Assembly (NCBI GenBank): GCA_019915015.1 | Contig: JAHBBC010000034.1 | Coordinates: 304,154-368,153, forward strand | Direction: 5' to 3' | DNA length: 64,000 nucleotides | From: Auriscalpium vulgare | Taxonomy: Eukaryota; Basidiomycota; Agaricomycetes; Russulales; Auriscalpiaceae | Shown here: positions 19,027-30,552 of the stretch, piece by piece | How positions within the stretch are numbered: position 1 is the stretch's first letter | How the letters are laid out: the number at the start of each line of letters is the position of its first letter | Notes under the pieces: model-generated | The model's database searches: none | What the model was told of the DNA's origin: nothing | Seen by the model: the letters and a program-made list of their open reading frames with translations, nothing else | Program-made: the position numbers and the translations under genes

Positions 19027-20997
19027 GGCTGATCTATCAGAAGGCTTACTTTACATAGTACTGGTTGATCGGCCACGCTCCAACAGCAGTGTGCTTCAGG
19101 AGGCGAATAGACAGAAGCTTCGAGGGAAAAGTGGAGGCAGTCCTGAGCGCAACTTGCCAGCAACCATGCGCGCACGCGGTTTGTGGATCAATAATCATTG
19201 TCACAGCGGGCTCTAGAGTCGTTATAGCTAGATGACGATCGGTATTAATTCTATCTCTAAAGCTTTTGGCCCTGAGAATGTGATAGAGAGTGCGACTTAC
19301 AAGTACACGCCCCAATCTAGACTCTCATCCAAACACTCAAGGGAAAGTCTGTCCGACCAGTTTCTCAGCGAGAGCCCAAAGTCTCGCAGCACTATCCTAC
19401 AAGTAGCATCAGATAAAGCGCGCCATGGCCATTACTGACGAGAACTCACAGGGTCGACAGCGTGCGGAGACGCAAGGTCATTGCGGACCTGACAGTCGAC
19501 GAGATACGCGCCGGATTGACCTAAGCAGAAATGATCAACGACGAACGGAGAGCAACTCTGTGTACGGCACCGCACCTTTGATAGCGGGATCGAACGCGGC
19601 AACGACGTGGCTACAAGACGGAGTGTCAGAGTAGTCGGGTCACCAGTGTCATACCGCATCGCATCGCTCACGTCGCTGTACCCGCAGAGATACTTTTGCG
19701 CTCTTCAAAACCCGGTTTCTGATTCCCGTCTTCATCGATTGCGCCTGTGTCATTCATCAATAGCTGGATGAAGAAGCATGTACCAGCAACTTACCCAGTG
19801 CGATTAGCTCCTCTTTGAGACTCTGCGCTCCAGACGTCCAAATCACTGATAGTCGAATGATTGTCAGCGATTTGCAACTCGACGAGAGGAGTCTCACCTC
19901 CCGGATGAAGAGAGAAAGACAGGATGCCGTCCTTCGCATAACGCTTGGCGAGCTCGACAGTGAAGAGAATGTTAGCCGTCTTGCTTTGGCCGTAGGCAGC
20001 GAATTGAGTGTAAGATCCATCAGTGAAGTTGTAGTCATCGAATCGAACAGGACTGAAAGCGTGCGCCGTGCTGGAGACATTAATGATACGAGGAGAGAAG
20101 TCGGCAGAGGCCGCCGCCTTGATTCGACCGAGGATCAAGTTGGTGAAGAGGTAATGAGCTAGGAAATTGCCGTGGAACTGATATTCAACGTTCTCGCTCA
20201 AGGTCAACTCCTTGGGAAACATGACGGCCACATTGTTTATGAGCACCTAGAGTCAGATATGTCAATGACACGTCATGGCAGAGCATTCGAGTGACCGACG
20301 TGAATTGGTTCACTCCACGAATTCACCGTCGCGGCCGCGGCCTTCACCGAAGCCAGAGAGTTCAAGTCCAGAACCACTGTGCGCAAATTAGCGGTCGGGT
20401 TCTCCTCTTTGATGAATGCGACCGTCTGATCCAATCTTCACACCGGTCAGGCACAGATCGTGAGCTTCAAGAGCGACGGTAGACATACTTCTGTTGGCTT
20501 CGGCCCGCCAATATCACCAAATTTCCGTGCTTGGCCAGAACACGAGCAGCCTCGCCGCCGAGGCCGCCCAGCGAGGCGCCAGTGATCAAGACTAAGTAGA
20601 GGGCAGAGTAAGCATAAGAGCACGTTGTCCTAACAGATGCTGCACCCACCATTCTTGTTCTTGATCTCCGAACTCAGATATTCGGCAACTTCGTCCGCGG
20701 TGGTCTTTGCGTTCCAAGAGGCAACTGGCATGATGTTAGTCAATACCTGCGGGAGATTGGGAGATTGGTGGTTGGTATTCCTATGCCCCTACCTTATAGT
20801 TGTTCTTATGAGCCCCTGGATCGTGACAGTGACAGTGAGTTGGATGACTGTCAATACTTAGTAAGGCGGGTGTGTAATGGCGGACGTAGGAGGTAGGCAC
20901 GCATAAAAGCCGATGTTTACTAAGTACCAGGCTGGGTTACGACTGTGATCCACTCGGGAGGCGATCGAGACGCGTACGGTTGAGTAATGTGTTGTAC
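19027..20997. repeat. tandem segmental duplication, copy 2
   Basis: Second copy of the roughly 2.0-kb unit at 16908..18902, in the same orientation. About 120 bp of unique sequence separates the copies. Confidence 0.92.
19337..20731 (-). CDS. short-chain dehydrogenase, copy 2 (intact catalytic site)
   Basis: Tandem paralogue of the gene at 17223..18614, with the same nine-exon plan, start context (MPVASWNAKT) and stop position. The Rossmann motif LITGASLGGLGGE, INNVAV, the catalytic Ser in NVSSTAHAF and the complete YGQSK (Tyr codon at 19992..19994) are all present, so this copy should be an active NAD(P)-dependent oxidoreductase. Substitutions relative to copy 1 are scattered, e.g. DDYNFTDG versus EDYNFADG and IDEDGNQ versus IDENWNQ. 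The substrate is unknown; related fungal SDRs act on alcohols, steroids or secondary metabolites. Neither flank holds a recognisable biosynthetic cluster. Confidence 0.87.
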
Positions 20998-21485
20998 TTA
21001 AATAATCCGATAAGACACCGGGGACTCGGCGGCTATAGGTTCTAGTTAGTGCACACTTGGAATGCACGCTAGTATGTCCTACAATAGATAAGCTCATGAG
21101 TATAAGATAATCAAGAGACCGTGATAGATGACGAGAGACGACGACCACAGTATGAACCTTTGCACGGTATTTGGACGATAACTAAGTACTGTACTCACAG
21201 GGGAAGAAAAAGATTTGCGGCATTAGATCGCGTGGCAGGTTACGACGGAATGATACGGACATAATTCCGTGCATCATACAGAGAAACGTACCAGAGGCAG
21301 TCATCTGCCGCTCCTCGTCTTCCAAAGTCCCCTGCACAGTCTCATTGAGACATCGTGTAGCGAGAAGTCAGACTGAATGGCAAGCTACCGCTGTACCGAT
21401 GCATGTCATGATGATATCAACGAACTCGAAGCATATTGAAGCGTGAGGGAAATACTGACCGTATTTTTCCGAATGCTTTAATCAA
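20998..21485. other. intergenic between SDR copy 2 and F-box 2
   Basis: No coding frame supported. The sequence is unique and relatively AT-rich, and contains the 3' flank of the minus-strand F-box gene. Confidence 0.5.
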
Positions 21486-22715
21486 TCATTGCTTGTCCGA
21501 GTCTGCAGCTTTTCCGCCCATGGGACGGCCCGTGTTGTCCTCCACCTGAATTACGCCTGCAGCCATGTTTCGTCGCAGATCCGAGTCCGCTGCCTTCGTG
21601 CTATTCAGATAGTAATTTGCGACTTCCATCACCTCCGGGTTCAGGATGCGCACCACTCGTGGTGAAGAGCAGTCCAGGCGTCCCAACGAACGGAGAAACC
21701 GCACGTAATCCATGACCGTCGCGTCGGCCAACTGTGCGACATGGATGCCCAGACAACGCACGTATCCCACACTCTGCAGATCAATTCCTTGGCCTAGGGG
21801 GAACGTGCGGAAGTAGAGAATGAGGTGAATGATGTTGGGGCAGGACCGCATCACGTCATCGAAGAAGGTTTTATCCCAACCGCGTAAGTCCAGGTGGAGT
21901 GTCGTTAACAGCGAGCCTTGAAGTGCGAGAAATCGCGACAAGGGGGAGGGACAATTGTGAACGAAGGCGTGTCGTAGGGATGGAAACGGCCCCTCAATGG
22001 CCTCGGTGTCGGCGTATTTGCCGTGGATGGTCAAGAATGTGAGATGCGGAGCCCGGAACAGATCTATCGAAGGTCGCTCATGCTCATAGAGCAGCGTGCG
22101 CAGGCGCGGCATTAGCACCAGGATGCTATTGAAGTCCTCTCCCGACACGTATTGCGTATTGACGTGCAACCTGAGCAATGACTGCCCACAAGTCTCAGCA
22201 AGGGACCGTAGGAAACCACCTGGCGCTTCATCCGAATCTTTGGCGGTGCTGCTCAATATCGACCTGAAGATCCACCTTCTTTGGTAGACGATGCCGGCCT
22301 CGGGGGCGGTGAGGATCTCGAGGTTCGGGAAGCACTGCGCAAGGGGCGTCCAGTCGTGTTTCGGCGCGCCGTCGATGTCCACGATGAGATGTCGCACATA
22401 AGAGCCTAGCAACAAGCCCGACCTGCGCAGCACAGGCTCAAGATTCTGCGCATCAGCGTCGCGGCGGATGTGGACGCATCGATAGAGGAATGGGAGGGCG
22501 GTCGGGTGCCATGTCTTGCAGACGAGCGCGAGGGAGAGTCGTTTGCGGAGAGATCGTCGGAGCTCCGTACGCGAGAAGGGTGCGAATGGGGTGGAGGTGG
22601 TGGGCGTGGTGAAGGGGTCCGCGACGTCGACGTCCATGAGGCCAGGGACGAATGTAACATGCTCGAATATCTCTGCCCATATCTCTGGCGGCAGACATGG
22701 GGAGGGACATGACAT
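21486..22715 (-). CDS. F-box-like protein 2 (paralogue of F-box 1)
   Basis: Single-exon gene of 409 residues starting MSCPSPCLPPEIW. The open frame extends 18 codons upstream without ATG, so 22715 is the start. The F-box-like region (LPPEIWAEIFEH, LALVCKTWHPTALPFLYRC) and the first leucine-rich segments, up to LTAPEAGIV, are nearly identical to F-box 1 at the nucleotide level. From 22288 downward the two genes abruptly diverge, retaining only scattered motifs (LLRLHVNT, MPRLRTLL, CPNIIHLILYF, LNPEV, GRPMGGKAA). The protein is expected to act as a substrate adaptor of SCF ubiquitin ligase with a variable recognition surface. The substrate is unknown. Confidence 0.85.
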   Translation of the reverse strand: MSCPSPCLPPEIWAEIFEHVTFVPGLMDVDVADPFTTPTTSTPFAPFSRTELRRSLRKRLSLALVCKTWHPTALPFLYRCVHIRRDADAQNLEPVLRRSGLLLGSYVRHLIVDIDGAPKHDWTPLAQCFPNLEILTAPEAGIVYQRRWIFRSILSSTAKDSDEAPGGFLRSLAETCGQSLLRLHVNTQYVSGEDFNSILVLMPRLRTLLYEHERPSIDLFRAPHLTFLTIHGKYADTEAIEGPFPSLRHAFVHNCPSPLSRFLALQGSLLTTLHLDLRGWDKTFFDDVMRSCPNIIHLILYFRTFPLGQGIDLQSVGYVRCLGIHVAQLADATVMDYVRFLRSLGRLDCSSPRVVRILNPEVMEVANYYLNSTKAADSDLRRNMAAGVIQVEDNTGRPMGGKAADSDKQ

Positions 22716-23048
22716 TTGTACTATCCGGACGTTCAAGCAGAAGATTTCAGCCTGAATAACACGACTCACTTTCCGGTTCGGAGTTCTGAGTTACAGCGGC
22801 AGAGCTCGTCGGCTCGAGAGTGGCAACGCGGGCTAGGTTCGATCTTGATTGGAGGTAGTTGAAGTAGTACAAGCCCAAGTCGCGTGAGACTAGAAATTCT
22901 CGAAGGTAGGCCAATAGATAAGCAGTTCTGTGCTTTAGATAAGCCTGAACCTCAATAGATTTCGAGCAATCGCCCGGTGTCCACGAGGCTGGCCAGACAC
23001 CCTTTGACCACGACCACCATCCACGACCTCTCCTCCAGGCGCATTCGC
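22716..23048. promoter_or_regulatory. divergent intergenic region, F-box 2 / glutamate 5-kinase
   Basis: 333 bp between the oppositely directed start codons must contain both promoters. No clear TATA box or other motif stands out. Confidence 0.5.
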
Positions 23049-24803
23049 ATGGTCCGCACTCGCAATGGCGCGCCATGCACGATAGTGATCAAGCTCGGTG
23101 CGTAGCTACACATGTCTGTCCAACATCCCACCAACGTAACGACGGCGCAGGCACTTCTTCGATCGTGCACGAAACCACGCACCAGCCGCTGCTCTCCACC
23201 CTTTCCTCCGTCGTTGAGGTCGTTGTGAGCCTCCGCGACCACGGTCACAAGGTCGTGCTCGTCAGCTCCGGCGCGATTGGCGTCGGGCTGCAGCGCATGG
23301 CCCTCCCGGCGCGGCCGAAAAGCCTCTCCGGCAAGCAGGTCTGTCCGTGCCCTGCGCGCGCGCGGCGGGGGAACGTCTCATGCTCACGCGCAGGCGCTCG
23401 CGGCGATTGGGCAAGGACGTCTCATTGCACTGTGGGACAATTTGTTTGGGCAGCTTGGACAGCCGATCGCGCAGGTGCTACTCACACGAGGCGATATTTC
23501 GGATGTGAGTTATGGATATGCTGTATGTGTCACGCTGCGGATGCTCACGTCTAAGGAGTAGCGCACGCGTTACTTGAATGCCGTGAACACGTTCAAGGAA
23601 TTACTGTCTATGGGCGTTGTGCCCATTGTTAACGAGAACGACACGGTGTCTGTCAGCGTACGTGCGTCTGCCTTTCGGGGGAGAACGTCTTACCAAGGGG
23701 ATTCGAATCGCAGGAAATAAAATTTGGTGACAATGACACGTTGTCAGCCATCACATCGTCCATGATCCATGCCGACTACCTCTTCCTGCTCACGGACGTG
23801 GATGGTCTTTACACCGCCAATCCGCGCAAGGACCCTTCGGCGAGGCTCATTGAGGTAGTGGCATCTACAGCTGCGATCCGTGCAGAAGGTATGTCTGGCT
23901 TTCCTTCTTGATGATCCCTGGTTCAATGTCATTCAGTGAGCACTGCGACGCTGGGCTCGAGTCTTGGGACAGGCGGCATGGAGACCAAACTCATCGCCGC
24001 CGAGATTGCGACGGCGGCTGGTGTAACCACCATCATCACCTCCAGCAAAGACCCCAAAAGCATTTTTGACATCCTAGAATACAACGCGCCTGAGCTCCCT
24101 AACTCGTCAAAGTCCGCCCCGTCGACCCCGATAGAACCTCTCTCCCGCCATGCCAGTCCGAGTCCGCCTCGCGATTCGTCAACAACGAGGCCCGAGGTGC
24201 GGCCAGCGCACACCCTTTTCAAGCCGTCGCCGACGCCTATCCGTGACCTGAAGTCGTGGACGAGCCATACCCTCAGCCCCGCCGGCGCTGTTGTCATCGA
24301 CGGAGGCGCCCACAGTGTGCTATCGAGACGGGATTCCGGGGGCCGCTTGCTTGCAGCAGGTGTATTCGACGTCCGCGGTGCCTTTGCCTCTGGACAGGCC
24401 GTCCGGATCCTAGTACGGCGCGGAAGGAAAGGCGACGAAGGTGATGGGAGAACGCCAACGACGCCCGCGGAGCAAGCTGCTCTTTCGAGGTCCCCATCCG
24501 AGCAAGATATTACGGGTCAAGGTGGCACTCCCCCTACGCTTCAAGAAGAGGATCTTGTTGTCATCGAGAAACGGGCTGATGCAGAGAGCGATGTGTGGGA
24601 GGTTGAAGAGGTGGGCCGCGGTCTCGCGAACTATAATTCAGCGCAGATCGCAAAAGTCAAGGGTTTCAATAGGTGCGTCTCAAACCTTCCCTCTAGGAAT
24701 ATTCGAACTGACCTCATGTTTCAGTTCTCATTTGCCGCAGTTGTTGGGCTATGCCGATTCTGAATATGTGGTTGAAAATATCACTATTCGCGTGCCGCCT
24801 TGA
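23049..24803 (+). CDS. PRO1: glutamate 5-kinase (gamma-glutamyl kinase)
   Basis: First enzyme of proline synthesis, phosphorylating L-glutamate with ATP in the cytosol. Seven exons (23049..23097, 23151..23338, 23394..23504, 23562..23657, 23714..23888, 23937..24672, 24725..24803) give 477 residues. The amino-acid-kinase domain shows [61 protein letters not shown] and [11 protein letters not shown]-terminal PUA domain is recognisable from [15 protein letters not shown] and SLLAAGV-like patterns, ending [13 protein letters not shown] Ser/Pro-rich insert of roughly 60 residues separates kinase and PUA domains, and another disordered loop lies inside the PUA part, both usual in fungal enzymes. The start follows the [13 protein letters not shown] pattern. 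It is head-to-tail with the PRPP synthetase gene but unlikely to be co-transcribed. Confidence 0.95.
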
Positions 24804-25096
24804 CAATACTTAATAAAATATTGGGCAGCGGGCAGTTGTGTTTTGAATATACCTTTCTGCGGCGATGTTGTGCCCTCTGCGCGTGCTAATCACCAACAGG
24901 TTTAACCGTTCGGTTCAACCGTTTCAAGTTGGTTTCAGCAATACGGAACACGTGACGTTGTTTGTTCCGAACAAATACGTGCTAAATTCGCGCCAGAAGA
25001 GGAGTGAGCAAATATTGCTCCTTGCCCGCACCACACACCAGCTTTCCTCGCTCTGTATGCTTTAATCTCTGAACTCATCCATATTTATTCCCCACG

Positions 25097-26423
25097 ATGC
25101 TGCATGGCAATTCTGTCAAAATCCTGACGGGTGCGTACATCATGTGCTTTGCCTGCGATGGTACTGACCGAAAATTTCTAGGCAACAGCCATCCCCAGCT
25201 CGCCCATGCCGTGGCCGAGCGGTGAGCTGCACTTTTCATAGCGCAGCTGAGCAGTCCATGGACTGTAACCCCTCGTGCAGACTAGGCATGCCTCTCACGC
25301 CCTGCACGGTCAAAAACTTCTCGAACGGGGAGATCAATGTCAAGATATCCGAGTCGGTACGCGACGAGGACGTCTTCATCATACAGTCAGGCTGCGCGGA
25401 CGTCAATGACAACCTCATGGAGCTGCTCATCCTCATCTCCGCCTGCAAGGGCGCGTCCGCGCGTAGGATCACTGCGGTCATCCCGTGCTACCCCTACGCG
25501 CGTATGGACAAAAAGGACATGTCCCGCGCCCCGATTACCGCGAAGCTCGTCGCAAATATGCTTGCTGTCGCCGGCTGCGACCATGTCATCACGATGGACC
25601 TCCATGCCAACCAGATCCAGGGCTTCTTCGACTTCCCCGTCGACAATCTCTACTCGGAGCCCTTGATGATCTCGTACATCAAGCGGAACATCGAGGGGTG
25701 GAAGAACGGCATCGTAGTCAGTCCGGATGCTGGAGGGGCGAAAAGGTGCGTAATAGCGATGTCATTCGTCGCGGCACCGAGTTGACGTTGTGTGTTCCAG
25801 GGTCACTGCCATCGCTGACAAGCTCGGGCTTGAGTTTGCGCTCTTCCATCGGAAGCGGGACGGAAAGACCGAGGATGCGCCAGAGAAGATGGAGCTTCTT
25901 GTGGGCGATGTGAAAGGCAAAGTGCGTCAGGTCTTCTTCGGACACTGCTTGAATCTGTGCCCCTGACTACGTCGTCTTTAGGTCGCGATCATCGTGGACG
26001 ACATGATCGATACTGGCAAGACATTAACATTGGCGGCGCGTTCGCTTAAAGAGAATGGCGCGAAAGCTGTCCATGCTCTGATTTCACATGGTGAGCAGCG
26101 GTGGGCATGCTGTCTAACTGCGTTCTGACTCTGCGCCAGGCCTATTCTCGGAGATCAGTATGGGCGTCATCGACAACCTCCCACTAGACACTCTGGTCGT
26201 ACGTATTATCACTGTCCCAGTCCGCCTCCATGAAACTGATCGCGCCATCATGTAGGTCACAAACACGATTCCACAAGACGACCACAAAAGCCACTGCTCG
26301 AAGCTGATCACAATTGACATCAGCACGATCATCTCGGAGAGCATTCGGCGCACACATAATGGCGAATCAATCAGTCTCTTGTTTGGCGATTACGCAGACG
26401 GCGGCGGCTTGAATTCATACTAG
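25097..26423 (+). CDS. PRS: ribose-phosphate pyrophosphokinase (PRPP synthetase)
   Basis: Makes phosphoribosyl pyrophosphate from ribose 5-phosphate and ATP for nucleotide, His and Trp synthesis. Seven exons (25097..25130, 25182..25221, 25281..25745, 25801..25921, 25982..26090, 26140..26198, 26256..26423) give 331 residues. Diagnostic motifs: [12 protein letters not shown] at the N-terminus, [47 protein letters not shown], the [19 protein letters not shown] signature, [10 protein letters not shown], and the PRPP-binding loop [15 protein letters not shown]. No large insertion of the yeast Prs1/Prs5 type is present, so it resembles the Prs2/3/4 class; the paralogue number is not resolvable from one gene. 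Confidence 0.95.
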
Positions 26424-26663
26424 AGCTGTGTACTTAGATCGCGGTGAGCAGGAGGGATGGGCATTTATCGATGGACAGGATCTCGCTGCATTATGTTGTC
26501 AACGCATCTGTATCATTACCTACTTTCATCTCATAGATATTTTTGCAGTGACAAGCGTTGTGAGGACTCATCGAAACAGTGCAGTGCTGTTGGTTTCTGT
26601 CGTTTTTATCGTACATCGTCTAGTAGTAGCCCATATCTAATCTATTAGTCTTATGTATACTCG

Positions 26664-28348
26664 TTACGCGTACAAGCGTCCAACAAAAAACGACAGCAAT
26701 GCAACCAATACGAACAGGGTATACCACACGAACGACGAAACAGAAACAGGGCCCATACCCACTGCCTCGACCACCGCCTCCTCCAACGCCCTCGCCATCG
26801 CATCCATGCCGAAGTGCTCTCGCGCGCGGCTCCTCGCGCGCTCGCCCAGCGTTTTCCGCTCCTCCCCACTGAGGTCCACGATCTCGCGCAGCGCAGCCGC
26901 CCATACACCCGCATCAGGGCGCCGCAGCCACCCCGTCCTCAGTTCCGGCGGTGCGTCCACGACACTCTCGGTCGGGCCACCGCTCGAGCACGCGAGGACT
27001 GGCAGCCCGCAGGACATCGCCTCGACCGGCCCGATGCCGAAGTGCTCGTTCGCGGGCGTGTAGAGGAGCGCACGCGTAGATGATGCGTGGAGGAGCGCCG
27101 CACGCTGCGCTGTCGTGAAGTTCAGGAGGAGGAGGATGTCCGGGTTGGCTGTGGTCGTGTTGAAGGGCGGGAGGGCGGTGGGGGAGGCGGCGGTGGTGGG
27201 GGTGACGATGTTGTAGGTTAGCGAGTGGGATTTGGCACGGTCGATAAGTGAAACGAGGGTCATCATGTTGTCCTCGAGGCGAGGATCATAGCCGCCTGTA
27301 AATGGTATTAGATGGAAATAATAAGTGGGCAGGAGTGTGGTCTACCGGCGATGACTAGACGTGCGCTGTCTAGGTCTGAGCGACCTTCGCGCACAAACTC
27401 TTTCTTCAAAAGGGAGAACGCGTCGACAGCGAGCGCAGCGTTTTTCTTCTTCTCGAAGCGGTTGAGAGAAAGTAGGGTGGGACGATCGCTATCCAAGACG
27501 TCAGAATGGGCAACTATACATGTCGCCGCTCTTACGATGTAACCTGAAAAACGTCCGGGTCGCTTCCTATATCGGCCGGCAGCTCGTATGCGGAAAGGTT
27601 GATACCAGGATGCACCACGCGTGGGTCACGTTTGATGGAAGGGAAATATGCTCTGAACACTCCCGCCGTAAATCTCGAGTTCGCGAGGATTATGTCCGCG
27701 TTGCCTACGGCAGCGCGGTATTAGCGACAATCCGTTCGTCTTGAGATCGAGTGTACGTACGCGTAGTCACCTCCTCAAGCAGATCCATCGGTAGGCGATA
27801 CGCCCTCTTCAGCACGCTCCCGTTCTTCCTCATCTTCCCCTCCACGAACTCGCCATTCGCCAGGAGCTTGTCCGGGAAATGGCAGTAGAAGACAACTCGT
27901 TTGCGCGCAAAATTCCGGAGGAATGGCACGCACGTCGACAGCTGGTCGACAAAGTAGACGTCGTAATTCGGTGCGGAGGTGCGGAGGAGGTGCTGGGTAA
28001 GATGGAGCTGGCGGAGATGGGCGAGGAGGATGTGGAACTTGCCGTTCACGGAGCGGGGGAAGGGCGGTACGACGGCATGGACTTTCAAAGTACCTGCAAG
28101 GACGTCACAACTGAGATGCTGAGGTGAGGAGAGTTTGAGACGTACCGTCGCGCGTCTCGTCGAAGCAGTGGCTTGGATCGTGGTGGGATGTGTATATGGC
28201 TACGGTATGGCCAAGGCGTTGTAAACCTAGGGCAGCATCAACCACTAGCCGTTCAGCTCCTCCTGATTTGACCGGTTAGCATATAGCAAAGAGCAGTGGG
28301 AGACTGCGCACCTATACCCAGGTCCGGATGGATGAATGCTATTCGCAT
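26664..28348 (-). CDS. ALG2: ALG2 alpha-1,3/1,6-mannosyltransferase
   Basis: Acts on the cytosolic face of the ER, adding the second and third mannoses to dolichol-PP-GlcNAc2-Man during N-glycan precursor assembly. Exons run from [12 protein letters not shown] (ATG at 28348) through [11 protein letters not shown], the [20 protein letters not shown] segment, [15 protein letters not shown] and [11 protein letters not shown]. They continue with [31 protein letters not shown] and [11 protein letters not shown] to the GT-B donor motif [15 protein letters not shown] (EX7E). A C-terminal hydrophobic helix ([17 protein letters not shown]) gives the membrane anchor, as in eukaryotic ALG2. Start and all catalytic motifs are intact. 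It is divergently oriented from BTB gene 1 across 361 bp. Confidence 0.95.
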
Positions 28349-28709
28349 GCCGGCGCGTCGTCCGCAACGGTGCAGGAATAAGATCTGTACCGTGTGTCGT
28401 GTTCGTTACTTATGTTCCGCAGCTACTGATTGTCCAACCTGCTGCTCATGGGGTGCGGAACAGGTCGAGGTGTGTATCCAGGTGGAAGAGGTCGACGTGT
28501 CAGACTTCGGACAGCTGACAGTCTGTAAGATCTGCATGATCAGTAGATAACGCAGATTGGTTGTCCAATGCATACTAGATAACGAGGCTCCAGCTCCGTC
28601 ACGGTATGCCAGTACTTACTCTCGTCTCTGCCCTTTGCCTCACTTCCGCGACCTCCAACTACGCAAGCCTCGTACAGCGACTCTTCGCGTGTCAAATCTT
28701 CACCTGAGC
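28349..28709. promoter_or_regulatory. divergent intergenic region, ALG2 / BTB 1
   Basis: 361 bp between oppositely directed starts. An atgcatactagataacg motif near 28568 resembles atgcattgtagataacg near 30404 upstream of BTB 2, suggesting shared promoter ancestry. Confidence 0.5.
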
Positions 28710-29994
28710 ATGGCTGACCTTGATCCCGCTGCGACGCATCCCGGCAAACGAGCGCGTACCGAATCCGACGAATCTGACGCGTTCATCGTCGTCAAAAGCC
28801 AAGATTTATGGTTCCAAAAAGGCGATATTATCATCCGTACCACGTCTGAGGCAGCTGTCATCCCTCGGACGCGTATGATGTACAAGGTCCACAAAGACAT
28901 CCTCGCCCTTCACTGCACGGCTTTCGCGGACATCTTCGGGGGGCCGCAGGCCGCGTTCGAAGGGGTCTCAGAGCAGGATGAAGGGGCACCTGTGATGGAT
29001 TTGCCTGACGCGGAAGAGGATGTCTCAGCCTTTTTGAAGGCGCTCTACTTCCCGACGTGCGTCTTCAGTGTCCCTGTGACCCGACCTGTAGTTCATCACC
29101 TCTTGCAGCGAGACAAAACTTCATCCCGGAGTGCTGAACCCGTATCTTGGTGGAGAGAAGTGGAACCTTATACCATCTTCGTACCACGGGACTTTGAGGC
29201 TCGCGACCAAATACGATGCGGCCGGAATCCGCAAGCTTATCATCGAGGCGCTCCTCCAGGAATGGCCGACGGTACTCGGTCAATGGGATAGGTTGCGACA
29301 GGCTTTGGCTAATACTCTGCCGCTTGTCCCTGAGGAAAATCATTGGTCGTGTTACCCATCATCTGGTATTGTCGTCTTGGCCTTCACAATAACGTCGGGA
29401 TTTGCTAATGCTGGGACAGGAAACATGATCCGACTTGCAATGGATTGCAACGTGCCCGATGCGCTCCCCTCGGCTTTCTATGATCTCTCGTGCGCAGTCG
29501 AAGACGAACGGGACGACGGCCTCTCTCTTCTCACATCCAAGGAACTATGCACCTTCACGACGGGGCAAAGGGCGCTCTACACCCGTTTCTCCAACATGTG
29601 CAGAGACTTCAGCAATGGCGCTTGTCGTTCGGAGACATGCTCGGCACAGGGGAAGTCGGATTGCGCAGATGTTATGGGAGAATTGTGGCAGACGGTCGCT
29701 GCATTCCAGACTGTCGCTTCACGTCCGAGCGATCCTCTTGCTTGGATAGGGTTCCTGCCGCAGTGCGTGGATGCCAGTGGTGCTGCTCTTTGTAGCCAGT
29801 GTCAAAGGTGGTCAAAATCCGAGTTCATCAAAATGAGGAAGGCCCTGTGGAAGGAGCTTCCTGGTTTCTTTTCATTGGTTAGCATGTTCTCCCGTTTCAT
29901 TGATCCCATGTGGAGCTAATGCACAACCTAGGCCAATTCAGTCACAACGAGCTGGGGTTATGAATGCGAAGATAGAGGTTTGTACTATCCGTAA
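28710..29994 (+). CDS. BTB/POZ-domain protein 1
   Basis: Four exons (28710..29056, 29109..29365, 29420..29877, 29932..29994) give 374 residues. The N-terminal BTB region reads LWFQKGDIIIRT, then YKVHKDILALHCTAFADIFGG, VMDLPDAEEDVSAFLKALYFP and LRLATKYDAAGIRKLIIEAL, a pattern common to Agaricomycete BTB proteins. The C-terminal half has a Cys-containing region (CRSETC, SQCQRW) and ends WKELPGFFSL plus a short variable exon. BTB proteins dimerise and serve as CUL3 ubiquitin-ligase adaptors or transcription cofactors; a specific role is unknown. The immediate neighbour at 30553..31827 is a paralogue with an identical exon plan. Confidence 0.85.
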
Positions 29995-30552
29995 TCTGGT
30001 GAAGGGTAAGTATATTCATTTTCAGCCTGTTACCTTCGCTCATAACATCGGCAGAAAGTGTATTATTATTATTTTGAGGCTAAACACGCGCGCTTCTGCA
30101 GCGTCGTGATTTTATTTCGAAAGCAGACTGAGTCGCGCGCCTCATTAATGGCTGTTATTAGAGGTTAGCTTGCATAGTTGGGCAATTTGCGTAGGCGTCT
30201 TTCCGTGACTTTGCTTGCAACAGACTCGCCAAGAGCACCGAGCTTAGCGCGGCATGCTTGCCTCGCATGTTGTTATGACCTACGACAACGCCGCTTTGCT
30301 ATCAGCGTTAAGCTTCAAGGTGTGCATCCAGATGGACGTTGACGTTGAGTAGCGTCAGTCTTATAGATCAAAAGATATGTAGATGCAGTGAGCGGAGTTC
30401 GGATGCATTGTAGATAACGCCTATGTATCCGCAAGTAGCGCATCTTTGTCTCTACTACACCCTCACCACTCTGCCTGGCTTTACCATCAACAATCCACCG
30501 CCCACCCCCAAAGGGAAGCGAAACCACCTAGCAGCTTACACGTAACCTTAAT
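29995..30552. other. intergenic between BTB paralogues
   Basis: 558 bp containing the 3' end of BTB 1 and the promoter of BTB 2. No further gene was seen. Part of the sequence before 30552 resembles the upstream region of BTB 1. Confidence 0.5.
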
